From Oscillospiraceae bacterium (GTDB lineage Bacteria > Bacillota > Clostridia > Oscillospirales > Acutalibacteraceae), in NCBI GenBank assembly GCA_031288555.1, contig JAITRE010000006.1, positions 1 through 40,942 on the forward strand: DNA of 40,942 nt, read 5' to 3'. The first letter of the stretch is position 1, and every line of letters begins with the position of its first letter. The notes below the pieces were generated by a model. It did not search any database, was not told the DNA's origin, and was given only the letters and a program-made list of their open reading frames with translations. Made by a program: the position numbers and the translations under genes. Shown in pieces: positions 25,865 through 35,696 of the stretch.

Positions 25865-26908
25865 TTGCTATCAAGATTTTCTTCAAATGTGATACTTTCA
25901 AAAGTAAGAGCTATGTATTCAAAGCATATGACGAAAAGAGATTATGATTTATTATTGGCGTGCAAAAGTGTTTCTGAAATTGCTTATTTTTTAAAGCATA
26001 GGTCGGGAGTATATTCGCAAATTTTAGAAAAACTTGATGAAAGTAAAGTGCGCAGAGGGCAACTTGAAAATTTAATACGCAAAAAAATATTCAGAGACAG
26101 TATATCCATATGTAGATATGAGCTTTCTGTAGGGGAACAATTTGCGCAGTATATAATAAAAAAGACAGAGGTTGAGCAAATTCTGCACACTCTTCGTTTG
26201 CTGTTAGCTGGCAAATCTCCTGATCTTATATACACTATGCCGATTTTTTTTAGCAAACACGCAAGCATAGATTTTCCTTCGCTCACAAAGGTTAAAAATT
26301 ACAAAGAGTTTTTAGATTCTATAAGTAATTCTATTTACAGTAGGTTGTTGCCTGAATTTGATTTTAAAAAAGATAAAAGCGTAAATTTTTTACCAAAAGT
26401 TGAAATTAAATTATACACTTATTTATATGATACTATTTTTGAAGTTATAAAAAATCGTACACAAGGCAATGCTAGGCGTGAGCTTTATGAAATATTTAAT
26501 TCTTATGTAGATTTATTTAATTTTACAAGAATAATTAGGCTGAAGCAGTATTATAATATGGATTTGACTGTTTTATATTCTTTTTTGTTGCCGTTTGGAA
26601 CTTTCAAACAGAAGCATCTTCGTGATATGATCAATGTTAGCGATTATAAAGAAGTTTTTAGTAGAATACGGTCAACGTCTGTTGGCAGAAAAATTGCAAA
26701 AATTAAATTTAATTATGTTGACGAATTGCCTCTTAGAATTAATTATGAATTATGTAACCATTATATAAGATTTTCTTCCAATCCATCTGTTGTTATGTTT
26801 TCCTATATAACTCTTACAGAAATCGAGCTTTCAAATATAATCAATATAATAGAAGGTACGCGATATAGTGTGGCTAGTGGGGAAATACTTAAAAATTTGA
26901 TTCAGTAA
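25865..26908 (+). CDS. ntpC: V/A-type ATP synthase subunit C
   Basis: Central-stalk funnel subunit that links the DF shaft to the membrane K ring. The 347-residue product has the family-like N-terminus with a short helix then SKHMTKRDYDLLLACKSVSE, and is rich in long helices with many Tyr and Arg. Start is probably TTG at 25865, 6 bases after AGAGGTG; the in-frame GTG at 25856 lies on the ribosome binding site. It precedes subunit I, whereas in Enterococcus-type operons C lies after E. Confidence 0.88.
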   Translation: MLSRFSSNVILSKVRAMYSKHMTKRDYDLLLACKSVSEIAYFLKHRSGVYSQILEKLDESKVRRGQLENLIRKKIFRDSISICRYELSVGEQFAQYIIKKTEVEQILHTLRLLLAGKSPDLIYTMPIFFSKHASIDFPSLTKVKNYKEFLDSISNSIYSRLLPEFDFKKDKSVNFLPKVEIKLYTYLYDTIFEVIKNRTQGNARRELYEIFNSYVDLFNFTRIIRLKQYYNMDLTVLYSFLLPFGTFKQKHLRDMINVSDYKEVFSRIRSTSVGRKIAKIKFNYVDELPLRINYELCNHYIRFSSNPSVVMFSYITLTEIELSNIINIIEGTRYSVASGEILKNLIQ

Positions 26909-26944
26909 GTCTTATTTTATAATTTTTTCAAGAGGTGAATGAAT

Positions 26945-28888
26945 TTGGCTGTTTCTAAAGTAGAGGTTGTAAGTATTATAGGATTAATGTCTAATTTAGA
27001 TTTAGTTGTTGAAACTTGTGGAAAATCTCAAGCTTTTCAACCGGACAACGCTCTTTCTTTTTACCCTAATCATAAAAATTTAAAAGAGTTTTCTTCTGTT
27101 AGTGAGAAAAATCCGTTTGATTCTCTTTTGCAAGTTTTAAAAAATATTGCTAAATTGATTGATTTAGAGCTGAAGACTGTTGATATATTAGATTTTAATG
27201 TAGATGTAGATGATATAAATGAGTTCGTTAGATATTCTCAAGAAAATTTTTCTGGTCTTTCTGATAAACGGGAAGAAATTTTGAAAGATATCGGTTTTTT
27301 TGAAAAGTCTTTGGTTGAAATTTCTCATTTTGTTGACAAAAATATGAATTTTGATGAAATTTACGATTGCAAGTATTTAAAAAGCCGTTTTGGATGTTTG
27401 CCGCAAGAAAGTTTTTTAAAAATTCAAGATAGTTTTGCAAATCCTTTTATTTTGTTTTTTCCTTTTTCGACAGATCAAAATTACTATTGGGGTGTTTATT
27501 TTTGCACAGTAGAAAATTCGCAAGATATAGACGATATATTTTCAAGTTTTGGTTTTAAAGAATTAAAAGTTTTGGGAAATCACGCAACCCCAGAAGAAAG
27601 AGTTAAAGAGGCAAATAAGAAGATAAAAGAACTTAAGAAGGAGCTTTCTAAGGTTGAAAGTGAAATTCTTAAGTTTGTTTCTATAAACAAAAATAGATTT
27701 TTAAAATTTTACACAAAGTTGCTTCAATTTAAATCTTGTTTTGATATAAAGCGTTATGTTTACAATTATAAGGACAGTTTTATTTTGGTTGGATGGGTTT
27801 TAAAAAAAGAGGCTAAAAAATTAAAAAAGAATCTTCAAAGTATTAACAGCGTAGAAGTTTCCATTGAAAATGTTAAAATGGCGTCCGGACATGACCCTCC
27901 TGTTAAGCTTGATAATAAATCAGTTTTTAAACCTTTCGAACTTTTTACAAATATGTATGGCATACCAAATTATGACGCCATAGATCCAACACCTTTGTTG
28001 GCTATCACCTATACTTTAATATTTGGTATGATGTTTGGAGATTTAGGACAAGGTTTAGTTTTAGCAATAGCTGGATTCTTGATTTGGAAAAAGAAAAAAC
28101 TTGAAATTGGTAAAATTTTAATTCCCTGTGGTTTGTCTGCTACGTTTTTTGGTATTGTTTACGGATCTTTTTTTGGATTTGAACATGCGCTTGATTTTTT
28201 TTATAAAAAAGTTTTAGGCATGCACGAAAAGCCAATTGAAATAATGGAAGTTAATACAACCAATAAATTGTTGATTTTCTCTATTTGTATTGGAAGCGTT
28301 TTGCTGTTTACTTCAATGATTTTCAACATCTTTTCTTGCATTAAAAGAAATCATATTGCTGATGCTGTGTTCAGTCCTAATGGAGTATTTGGCGTTATTT
28401 TTTATTCTTCTTTGATTTCTTTTGTTTCGATTTATTTTTTTAAAAATATTAATTTATTTTCGCCATTCTACGTTTTTGTTTTTTTAATTATTCCTCTTGT
28501 TTGCATTCTTCTTCAAAAGCCATTATCCATTTTATTTTTTAAAAAAGGAGATTTAAAAGATATAAAATGGGGAGGGTATCTTGTTGAAGGATTTCTTGAA
28601 TTATTGTTTGAAACGATTTTAGGTTATGTTTCTAACACTATGTCTTTTTTGAGAATAGGAATTTATATTTTGGTTCACGCAGGAATGATGTCTGTGGTAT
28701 TAGCTTTGGCGGAAATGTCTAATAATTTTTATTGGGGCGCTATAATTTTTGGCAATATTGTTGTTATGGGTCTTGAAGGGCTTTTGGTTGGAATTCAAGT
28801 TTTAAGACTAGAATTTTACGAAATGTTCAATAGATTTTTTAACGATCAAGGTAGAAACTTTGAACCCGTGACTATTAAAGACGGATGA
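26945..28888 (+). CDS. ntpI: V/A-type ATP synthase subunit I
   Basis: Large membrane subunit forming the ion half-channels next to the K ring. The 647-residue product begins MAVSKVEVVSIIGLMSNLD, typical of the family. An N-terminal cytoplasmic half contains coiled coil (about residues 210-245), and the C-terminal half has about seven or eight membrane helices. Conserved-looking segments in the membrane part are GMMFGDLGQG, TLSFLRIG-like NTMSFLRIGIYILVHAGM and the C-terminal GLEGLLVGIQVLRLEFYEMF. Start is TTG at 26945, 6 bases after GGTGA; the ATG at 26939 overlaps that site. Confidence 0.93.
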   Translation: MAVSKVEVVSIIGLMSNLDLVVETCGKSQAFQPDNALSFYPNHKNLKEFSSVSEKNPFDSLLQVLKNIAKLIDLELKTVDILDFNVDVDDINEFVRYSQENFSGLSDKREEILKDIGFFEKSLVEISHFVDKNMNFDEIYDCKYLKSRFGCLPQESFLKIQDSFANPFILFFPFSTDQNYYWGVYFCTVENSQDIDDIFSSFGFKELKVLGNHATPEERVKEANKKIKELKKELSKVESEILKFVSINKNRFLKFYTKLLQFKSCFDIKRYVYNYKDSFILVGWVLKKEAKKLKKNLQSINSVEVSIENVKMASGHDPPVKLDNKSVFKPFELFTNMYGIPNYDAIDPTPLLAITYTLIFGMMFGDLGQGLVLAIAGFLIWKKKKLEIGKILIPCGLSATFFGIVYGSFFGFEHALDFFYKKVLGMHEKPIEIMEVNTTNKLLIFSICIGSVLLFTSMIFNIFSCIKRNHIADAVFSPNGVFGVIFYSSLISFVSIYFFKNINLFSPFYVFVFLIIPLVCILLQKPLSILFFKKGDLKDIKWGGYLVEGFLELLFETILGYVSNTMSFLRIGIYILVHAGMMSVVLALAEMSNNFYWGAIIFGNIVVMGLEGLLVGIQVLRLEFYEMFNRFFNDQGRNFEPVTIKDG

Positions 28889-28946
28889 TCATAGTGCTTG
28901 TTTTATTAATTTAGGTTTTAAAAAATTTAACTTTTAGGAGAGAACA

Positions 28947-29369
28947 ATGGAAATTTTTTTAATATTTTTTCCTTTTTTATTTTTATTTTCTTCAATATTC
29001 ATCTGTGCACATTTAGTAAAAAATGGCAAGAAGCCAAAGCAAGCTCTTATAACACAAATTTCGTTGTTTGCGGTTATTGTTTTTTCGTTTATTGCTTTTC
29101 CTTTAATAACTTTTGCTGAAGGTGCGTCTAAAGCGGTTTCTTCCGATGTAGGCATGGGAAAAGGTGTTGCGCTTTTAGCAGCAGCTGTGGTTGGAGGCAT
29201 GTTTGCGATTGGTGGAGGTATAGCAGTTGCTGCTTCAGCGCCAGCTGCTATAGGTGCCACGGCAGAAGATCCGAAATCTTTTGCAAAATCGCTTATTTTT
29301 GTCGCCTTAGGAGAAGCTATTACGATTTTTGGAGTGCTTCTTTCATTTATGCTTATGAATAAAGTTTAA
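28947..29369 (+). CDS. ntpK: V/A-type ATP synthase subunit K (c-ring)
   Basis: Proteolipid that forms the rotating membrane ring. The 140-residue product has an N-terminal hydrophobic helix, a short basic loop, a second helix ending AEGASKA, then a Gly/Ala-rich hairpin. The hairpin has the ion-binding Glu in ALGEAITIFG, preceded by the GAVAEDP-like GATAEDPKSF loop. This is the clostridial single-hairpin-plus-leader form rather than the four-helix Enterococcus NtpK. Start is ATG with TTAGGAGAG at 28934-28942. The coupling ion (H+ or Na+) is not decided by the residues I can judge. Confidence 0.9.
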   Translation: MEIFLIFFPFLFLFSSIFICAHLVKNGKKPKQALITQISLFAVIVFSFIAFPLITFAEGASKAVSSDVGMGKGVALLAAAVVGGMFAIGGGIAVAASAPAAIGATAEDPKSFAKSLIFVALGEAITIFGVLLSFMLMNKV

Positions 29370-29561
29370 GTTTTTTATTTTTTAAGTTTAAAAGTCGCGT
29401 TTTTAAAAATAATATTTTTATCAAGGCTTTAAAATATTGAAAGAATGTTTGAAAAAATTTTTATTTGAAAATATTTTAATATTATTATTTTTGTAAAACA
29501 TTAGAAATTTAAAATAATTTGTAATTTTAAAATTAAGTAGAATTTGAGGGTGTTATATTTA

Positions 29562-29870
29562 ATGCGGTTTTTTTTAATTAGTGATAATGTTGACACAATA
29601 GTTGGTATGAAACTTGCCGGGATTGAAGGAGTTCTTATTCACGAAGATTATGAAGTAGAAGAGGCTTTAAAGAATGCTATTGCTGATAAAAAAGTTGCTA
29701 TTATTTTAATAACAGAAAGACTTGTTAATCTTTGCCCTAAAAAAATTTACGAACTTAAACTTCACACAAAACGTCCTCTTATAATTGAAATACCTGACAG
29801 ACACGGTAATGGTAGAACTAAAGATTCAATTTCTACTTATGTTCGTGATGCTATTGGTCTTAAAATTTAA
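29562..29870 (+). CDS. ntpG: V/A-type ATP synthase subunit F
   Basis: Small Rossmann-like subunit of the central shaft, bound to subunit D. The 102-residue product has the family pattern MRFFLISDNVDTIVGMKLAG, then a VAIILITERL strand and PLIIEIPDRHG near the C-terminal end. ATG at 29562 is the start, with GAGGGTG at 29546-29552; an earlier in-frame codon at 29544 would add six residues before the binding site. It follows K after a 190-base AT-rich gap. Confidence 0.9.
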   Translation: MRFFLISDNVDTIVGMKLAGIEGVLIHEDYEVEEALKNAIADKKVAIILITERLVNLCPKKIYELKLHTKRPLIIEIPDRHGNGRTKDSISTYVRDAIGLKI

Positions 29871-29892
29871 CACTTTTAAAGGAGTGTTTATT

Positions 29893-30489
29893 TTGTTAAA
29901 TGAAATTGAAAAAACTAATAACTTTTTAAACGCCATTAATAAATACGCTGAAGAGCAGCGTAATAAAATTCGTGACGAAGGTAGAAATTTTAAAGAAGAA
30001 GAATTAGAGAAAGCTGAAAAAGAAGCATTAAAAGAAGCTTATCTTTTGATTCAAAGAGAAATGGCTACTATCAGAAGTGATATAGCAAGTAAAATTTCTA
30101 AAGAAGAGATTTTATCAAGAAAAAAGGTATTTGAAAAGAAAGAAGAAATTCGAAGAAAAGCTTTTGACAGTGCAAAGGAAAAATTATTAAATTTTACAAA
30201 TACGAAAAATTACAAAGAACTATTACTAAGTTTAATTCGCAATATATTAAATTTAGTTCCAAAATTTTCAGAAACTATTTTGTTAATTTGTGAGCGTGAT
30301 AAAAAATTTATTCCAGATATAAAATTAATTTTTAAAAAAAAACACTCGATTAATATTGATAAAGAAATAAAAATAGGTGGAGTTAAAGCTTACAACGATG
30401 AAACAAAAATGTTGATTGATGAAACTTTAGATTCAAAACTTGAAAAGGAGAAAAAATGGTTTGGGGATAATTTTTTGTATGGTGATTAA
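29893..30489 (+). CDS. ntpE: V/A-type ATP synthase subunit E
   Basis: Peripheral-stalk subunit that holds the A3B3 head. The 198-residue product is a long charged helix (residues 1-100, with the EEQRNKIRDEGRNFKEEELE pattern) followed by a small alpha/beta C-terminal domain containing KIGGVKAYND, close to the family GG(V/L) segment. Start is TTG at 29893, 7 bases after AAAGGAGTG at 29877-29885; codons further upstream in the same frame overlap subunit F and are not credible. Confidence 0.88.
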   Translation: MLNEIEKTNNFLNAINKYAEEQRNKIRDEGRNFKEEELEKAEKEALKEAYLLIQREMATIRSDIASKISKEEILSRKKVFEKKEEIRRKAFDSAKEKLLNFTNTKNYKELLLSLIRNILNLVPKFSETILLICERDKKFIPDIKLIFKKKHSINIDKEIKIGGVKAYNDETKMLIDETLDSKLEKEKKWFGDNFLYGD

Positions 30490-30535
30490 TTAAAAAATTT
30501 GTTTTGTATAGATTTTTGATTGGAGATGTACTTGT

Positions 30536-32302
30536 GTGGCAAAGGAAAATGTTATTTTTGGTATTAATGGGCCTGTTGTAACTGTTAAAAATAGTAAAGA
30601 TTTTTCAATGATGGAGTTAGTTTTTGTTGGAAATTTTAAACTTGCAGGTGAGGTTATCAATATTAACGAAAAATTTACTACTATACAAGTTTATGAAGAA
30701 ACAACTGGTTTGCGTCCCGGCGAACCTGTAGTTGGAACAAACAGTACTATGAGTGTTACTCTTGGTCCTGGGATTATGAGCAATATTTTTGACGGGATTC
30801 AAAGACCTTTGTTTGATATAGAAAAACAATCAAACGATTCTTTTATAGACAAAGCTGCAGATGTTTCTGTTCTTTCTTTAGAAAGGGTGTTTGATGTTAA
30901 TGTTATTATTTCTAAAGGTGAAGAGCTTTTGCCGGGGCAAATATATGCCACTTGTAAAGAAACTGAGGTTATAATTCACAAATGTCTTGTTCCGCCAAAT
31001 ATTTCTGGTAAAGTTGTTAAAGTTTCTAAAAGTGGAAAATATAAAGTAAATGACACAATTGCTGTTATTAAAAATGAAAATTCAAATATTTTCAACCTTA
31101 CGCTTTGCCATAAGTGGCCTATTAGAATTCCTAGACCTGTTGCAAAACGACTTGGTGCAAATATTCCTTTAATTACTGGGCAAAGAACACTTGACACTCT
31201 TTTCCCAATTGCTAAAGGTGGTGCTGCTGCGGTTCCCGGCGGTTTTGGAGCTGGAAAAACTATGACGCAACATCAGCTTGCGAAATGGTGCGACGCAGAC
31301 ATTATTGTTTATGTTGGTTGTGGAGAGCGCGGAAATGAAATGAGTCAAGTTTTAAGTGAATTTTCAGAGCTTATAGATCCTAAATCTGGAAGACCGATGA
31401 CTGATAGAACTATTCTTATAGCTAACACGTCCAACATGCCCGTCGCTGCAAGAGAAGCTTCTATTTACACTGGCATTACTCTTGCTGAATATTACAGAGA
31501 TATGGGTTACGATGTTGCTATGATGGCAGATTCAACTTCAAGATGGGCTGAAGCTTTAAGGGAAATTTCTGGAAGATTAGAAGAAATGCCGGCGGAAGAA
31601 GGGTTTCCTGCTTATTTACCCTCTAGAATTTCTGAATTTTATGAACGTGCTTCAAGATCTAAAACGCTATGTGGTTTAGAAGGTTCTATAACTGTTATAG
31701 GAGCAGTTTCTCCTCAAGGTGCTGATTTTTCAGAGCCAGTTACACAGAACACAAAGAGATTTGTCAGGTGTTTTTGGGCGCTTGACAAATCGCTTGCGTA
31801 TGCGCGGCATTATCCAGCTGTTAATTGGATGACGAGCTATAGCGAATATTTTAATGATCTTGATTCTTGGTTTACTAAAAATTTAGGATACGAATTTATA
31901 GACTATAGAAAAAAAATAAATGAAATTTTACACGAAGAAGATAAATTAATGGAAATTGTGAAACTCGTTGGGGCTGATGTTCTTCCAGACAATCAAAAAC
32001 TAGTTATAGAAATTGCGAAAGTTATAAGGGTAGGATTTTTGCAACAAAATGCTTTTCACAAAGAAGATACATTTGTTAATCTTGAAAAACAAAAGCAAAT
32101 GATGAGAGTTATTTTATATTTAAATCAAAAAGCAAAACATTTGATTTCTTCTTCTATTCCAATTTCTAGTTTAATAAAACTTGGATTATTTGAAAAGCTT
32201 ACAAAAATGAAATACGACATACCAAACAATAAATTAGAAATGTTCAACGATTATATAAAAGAAATAGATGAAAAATTTGAAACAATATTTAAAAAAGTTT
32301 AG
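30536..32302 (+). CDS. ntpA: V/A-type ATP synthase catalytic subunit A
   Basis: Catalytic subunit of the A3B3 head. The 588-residue product has the Walker A P-loop GGFGAGKTM (family form GPFGSGKT), the A-subunit insertion region before it, GCGERGNEMSQVL with the catalytic Glu, and MADSTSRWAEALREISGRLEEMP, which is the hallmark of the A subunit. A C-terminal helical domain follows. Start is GTG at 30536 with TGGAGATG at 30521-30528. The fusion of catalytic features is intact, so the enzyme is probably functional. Confidence 0.97.
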   Translation: MAKENVIFGINGPVVTVKNSKDFSMMELVFVGNFKLAGEVININEKFTTIQVYEETTGLRPGEPVVGTNSTMSVTLGPGIMSNIFDGIQRPLFDIEKQSNDSFIDKAADVSVLSLERVFDVNVIISKGEELLPGQIYATCKETEVIIHKCLVPPNISGKVVKVSKSGKYKVNDTIAVIKNENSNIFNLTLCHKWPIRIPRPVAKRLGANIPLITGQRTLDTLFPIAKGGAAAVPGGFGAGKTMTQHQLAKWCDADIIVYVGCGERGNEMSQVLSEFSELIDPKSGRPMTDRTILIANTSNMPVAAREASIYTGITLAEYYRDMGYDVAMMADSTSRWAEALREISGRLEEMPAEEGFPAYLPSRISEFYERASRSKTLCGLEGSITVIGAVSPQGADFSEPVTQNTKRFVRCFWALDKSLAYARHYPAVNWMTSYSEYFNDLDSWFTKNLGYEFIDYRKKINEILHEEDKLMEIVKLVGADVLPDNQKLVIEIAKVIRVGFLQQNAFHKEDTFVNLEKQKQMMRVILYLNQKAKHLISSSIPISSLIKLGLFEKLTKMKYDIPNNKLEMFNDYIKEIDEKFETIFKKV

Positions 32303-32411
32303 TGAATTATTTTAAGTATTTTTTTAGAATTGATCGCAGTAAATTTTATTTTTTAAATGAAGTAAATTTAAAATGTTTGTTTTTGGAAAGCAGAAAAAGG
32401 GGAGCACAAAA

Positions 32412-33851
32412 ATGATTATTGACTACGTTGGCGCCCAAGAAATAAGTGGTTCTCTTGTGGTTCTTAACAATATTAAAGGCGCATCTTTCGAAGAAATGGT
32501 TGAAATTCGTTTAAAAAATGCGTTAAAGCGATATGGAAGAATAATTCAAATAGATGGAGAGCAAGTTGTAATACAAGTGTTTGAAGGAACACATTCTCTT
32601 TCTCTTTCAAATTTTAGTACACGTTTAACGGGGCACCCTATGCAAATTTCTCTTTCACCTGAAATTTTAGGTCGAACTTTTAATGGTGCAGGTAAACCAA
32701 TAGATTCTCTTGGTGAAGTTTTTGCGCTTACTAAAAGAGATATTAATGGTAAGCCTATGAATCCTGTTTCTAGAATTTACCCAAGAGACTATATAAACAC
32801 TGGCATTTCTTCCATTGATGTTCTTGCAACACTTATAAGAGGGCAGAAACTTCCTATATTTTCAGGTTCTGGAATGAGACACAACGATCTTGCGGCGCAG
32901 ATTGTTAAACAAGCAAGAATTTCTGCAGAAAACAAAGATAATTTTGCGATTGTGTTTGCCGCCATGGGAGTTAAAAACGATGTTGCTGATTATTTTAGAA
33001 GAAGTTTTAGAAAATCTGGAGTTATTTCAAAAACAGTGACATTTTTAAATTTATCTAACGATCCGATCGTTGAAAGAGTTTTAACTCCTCGTTGCGCTTT
33101 AACAACTGCTGAATATTTGGCATTTGAACTTAATAAACACGTTCTTGTTGTGCTGACTGATATGACATCTTACGCTGAAGCTTTAAGAGAACTCAGTTCT
33201 TCCAAAGGTGAAATACCAGGAAGGAAGGGTTTTCCAGGGTATCTTTATTCTGATCTTGCTTCTTTATATGAAAGGGCAGGAATGGTAAAACAATCATCTG
33301 GTTCCGTTACGCAAATTCCAATTCTTACTATGCCTAATGATGATATAACTCACCCGATTCCAGATTTAACTGGATATATAACAGAGGGTCAAATAGTTTT
33401 AGATAAATCGCTTGCAGGTAAAGGGATATATCCGCCTGTTTCTATACTTTCTTCGCTTTCGCGTTTAATGAAAGATGGAATAGGGGATAATTTTACTAGG
33501 CACGATCATCCATCTCTTGCAAATCAACTTTTTGCTTCTTATGCAAAAGTTATGGATGTTATTTCTCTAGCTTCAGTTATAGGAGAAGACGAGCTTTCGT
33601 CTATTGACAGGAAATATTTAAAATTTGGTCGTTTATTAGAGTCAAAATTTTTAAATCAAGCGTTTGATGAAAATCGTTCTATTGAACAAAGTCTTGATTT
33701 TGCTTGGTTAATTCTTTCCACTCTTCCAAAGTCAGAACTTGATAGAATTGATGATAAATTGCTTGATCTTTATTATCGAGATGAAAACAAAATAAAGCAA
33801 GGAAAAGCTGTTTTAAACGCTGCTTTAAACGACATTTCTAAAGAAGATTAA
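32412..33851 (+). CDS. ntpB: V/A-type ATP synthase subunit B
   Basis: Non-catalytic nucleotide-binding subunit of the head. The 479-residue product starts with the beta-barrel domain ([19 protein letters not shown]). Family segments seen are [44 protein letters not shown] (replacing a classical P-loop), [20 protein letters not shown] and [19 protein letters not shown]. Start is ATG at 32412 with AAGGGGAG at 32398-32405; an in-frame ATG at 32373 would add 13 unusual residues. The order A-B-D is the conserved core of these operons. Confidence 0.97.
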   Translation: MIIDYVGAQEISGSLVVLNNIKGASFEEMVEIRLKNALKRYGRIIQIDGEQVVIQVFEGTHSLSLSNFSTRLTGHPMQISLSPEILGRTFNGAGKPIDSLGEVFALTKRDINGKPMNPVSRIYPRDYINTGISSIDVLATLIRGQKLPIFSGSGMRHNDLAAQIVKQARISAENKDNFAIVFAAMGVKNDVADYFRRSFRKSGVISKTVTFLNLSNDPIVERVLTPRCALTTAEYLAFELNKHVLVVLTDMTSYAEALRELSSSKGEIPGRKGFPGYLYSDLASLYERAGMVKQSSGSVTQIPILTMPNDDITHPIPDLTGYITEGQIVLDKSLAGKGIYPPVSILSSLSRLMKDGIGDNFTRHDHPSLANQLFASYAKVMDVISLASVIGEDELSSIDRKYLKFGRLLESKFLNQAFDENRSIEQSLDFAWLILSTLPKSELDRIDDKLLDLYYRDENKIKQGKAVLNAALNDISKED

Positions 33852-33912
33852 TTTTAAAAATAATGCAGGCTATATATGTTTTTTAGATTTAAATATGAAG
33901 GAGGGGATTTTT

Positions 33913-34524
33913 GTGAACACACAAGTTGTTCCGACGAAAGGTAATTTAATAGGGAGCAAAAAGTCACTTGAACTTGCGAAAGTTGGATTTGATTTGCTTG
34001 ATAAAAAAAGGAATATTCTTATTAGAGAGTTAATGACTCTTATTGATCATGCAAATGAGATTCAACAAACTATAGATGTTTCTTACAGCAAGGCATATCT
34101 TGCTCTGCAAGAGGCTAATATGACGCTTGGTATTTGTGAAGAGTTGGCCTCAACTGTTCCTGTTGATGAAAGTTTAAGACTTTCATATAGAAGCGTTATG
34201 GGTGTTGAAATTCCTATTGTTTTTATAGAAGAGTCTAAGATGAATTCTATACCATTTGGTATAGTTTCTTCAAATTCAGTTCTTGATAAAGCTTATAAAC
34301 TTTTCCTAGAAGTAAAACAAAAAACAGCCGAGCTTTCTGAAGTTGAAAACAGTGTATATAGACTTGCAAAATCTATTAAAAAAACACAAAAGAGAGCAAA
34401 TGCACTTAAAAATATTATTATTCCTCGATTTGAAAAAATAGTAAAGTTTATAAACAACGTGTTAGACGAAAAAGAAAGAGAAGATTTTTCAAGACTTAAG
34501 GTTATAAAAAAACAAAAAGAGTAG
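33913..34524 (+). CDS. ntpD: V/A-type ATP synthase subunit D
   Basis: Central shaft subunit that rotates within the A3B3 head. The 203-residue product has the family N-terminus VVPTKGNLIGSKKSLELA, an antiparallel coiled coil, and the C-terminal segment TQKRANALKNIIIPRFE. Start is GTG at 33913, with AAGGAGGGG at 33899-33906; an ATG at 33895 in the same frame precedes that binding site. It is the last gene of the operon and ends 13 bases from the convergent AI-2E-family gene. Confidence 0.95.
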   Translation: MNTQVVPTKGNLIGSKKSLELAKVGFDLLDKKRNILIRELMTLIDHANEIQQTIDVSYSKAYLALQEANMTLGICEELASTVPVDESLRLSYRSVMGVEIPIVFIEESKMNSIPFGIVSSNSVLDKAYKLFLEVKQKTAELSEVENSVYRLAKSIKKTQKRANALKNIIIPRFEKIVKFINNVLDEKEREDFSRLKVIKKQKE

Positions 34525-34537
34525 TAGAGTTTACAAT

Positions 34538-35668
34538 TTAAATTTTGTTACTTCCATAAAGCTTTTTGTTAACATATTTTCCAGTTAACATGTAAATCAC
34601 AGAGAATATAGGAACACCCAATATCATTCCGGAAATTCCAAAGAAACCCCCACCAACAATTACACTAAACATAATCCAAATTCCTGATATTCCTGTTGCA
34701 CTTCCAAGTATTCTCGGGCCTATGAAATTTCCGTCTAATTGTTGAAGAGCTAGTAAAAAAATTCCAAGATAAAAAGCTTGCATCGGATTAACAGTAAGAA
34801 CTATTAAAATGCTAGGAATAGCTCCAAAAACAGGCCCAAAGAAGGGGATTATATTTGTTACACCAACAACAACGCTTATGAGAACAGAATAAGGAAATTT
34901 TAAAATAGTAACGCCAATAAAACACAAAATACCTATTAAAAGTGAATTTAATATTTTTCCAACTAGAAATTTTCCAATTTTTTTATGAGAAATTCTTAAA
35001 ATTTCTGTGATATGATCTGAGATTTTTTTTGGTAAAAAAGCATCTTTAATTTTACGAAGTTGTAAAAGTAATTTTTCTTTTCCAAACAATAAATATACGG
35101 AAATTACTAAACCCAAAGTCCAATAATAAAACTCTAACATAAATTTTGTTAGAATGTCGTATATCGACAAAAGCATAGTGGCGCTAAATTTTTCGAGCCC
35201 TCCAACAAATTTACTTAATATTTCAATAACGTATGTTTCCATGGAAGGATCAAAGCCAAGAAATTTTAATCCATGGTAAACAACACTTTCTCCATCTGAC
35301 AAAGTATACGAAAGATGTTGAGCGAATTTTGTGCAACTTTCAACCATTTGAGGTATAACAATTGCAACTATAAATACTAAAATACTAATGAAAATGCTGT
35401 ATGATATTAATATGCTAAAACATTTTCTTACGTTTAAGGATGGCTTTAAAAATATTTTCTTTTTTGAAAACAATTTTTCTTTAAAAACTTTGTTTAAAAA
35501 AAAGTTGTACGGTTTATTTAAAATGTAAGCTATAACAAAACCGTACGTAAACGGAGTTATTAATTCGTTTATTTTTTTTATGATATCAAATAAAAAGTTA
35601 ATTTTGTTAAGAGCAAAAAACAAAGCAACAGCATAACTAATCATTATTAATCCATTTTTTAAAGTCAA
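34538..35668 (-). CDS. AI-2E family transporter (PerM/YdiK-like)
   Basis: A 376-residue membrane protein of the AI-2E exporter-like superfamily, with about eight hydrophobic segments. The characteristic part is the C-terminal region: VTNIIPFFGPVFGAIP, then LDGNFIGPRILG and GISGMILGVPIF. Members have been linked to autoinducer-2, ion or antiporter activity, and the substrate here is unknown. Start is TTG at 35668 with GAGGTGA 7-8 bases upstream. It lies 28 bases after polC on the same strand and may be read through from it. Confidence 0.88.
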   Translation of the reverse strand: MTLKNGLIMISYAVALFFALNKINFLFDIIKKINELITPFTYGFVIAYILNKPYNFFLNKVFKEKLFSKKKIFLKPSLNVRKCFSILISYSIFISILVFIVAIVIPQMVESCTKFAQHLSYTLSDGESVVYHGLKFLGFDPSMETYVIEILSKFVGGLEKFSATMLLSIYDILTKFMLEFYYWTLGLVISVYLLFGKEKLLLQLRKIKDAFLPKKISDHITEILRISHKKIGKFLVGKILNSLLIGILCFIGVTILKFPYSVLISVVVGVTNIIPFFGPVFGAIPSILIVLTVNPMQAFYLGIFLLALQQLDGNFIGPRILGSATGISGIWIMFSVIVGGGFFGISGMILGVPIFSVIYMLTGKYVNKKLYGSNKI

Positions 35669-35696
35669 ATTTAATCACCTCACAACCTTTTCTTTG

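Noticed and set aside
29785..29892. N-terminal extension of subunit E overlapping subunit F
   Set aside because: The extension is a hydrophobic shadow of subunit F, while AAAGGAGTG followed by TTG at 29893 gives the normal subunit E N-terminus.
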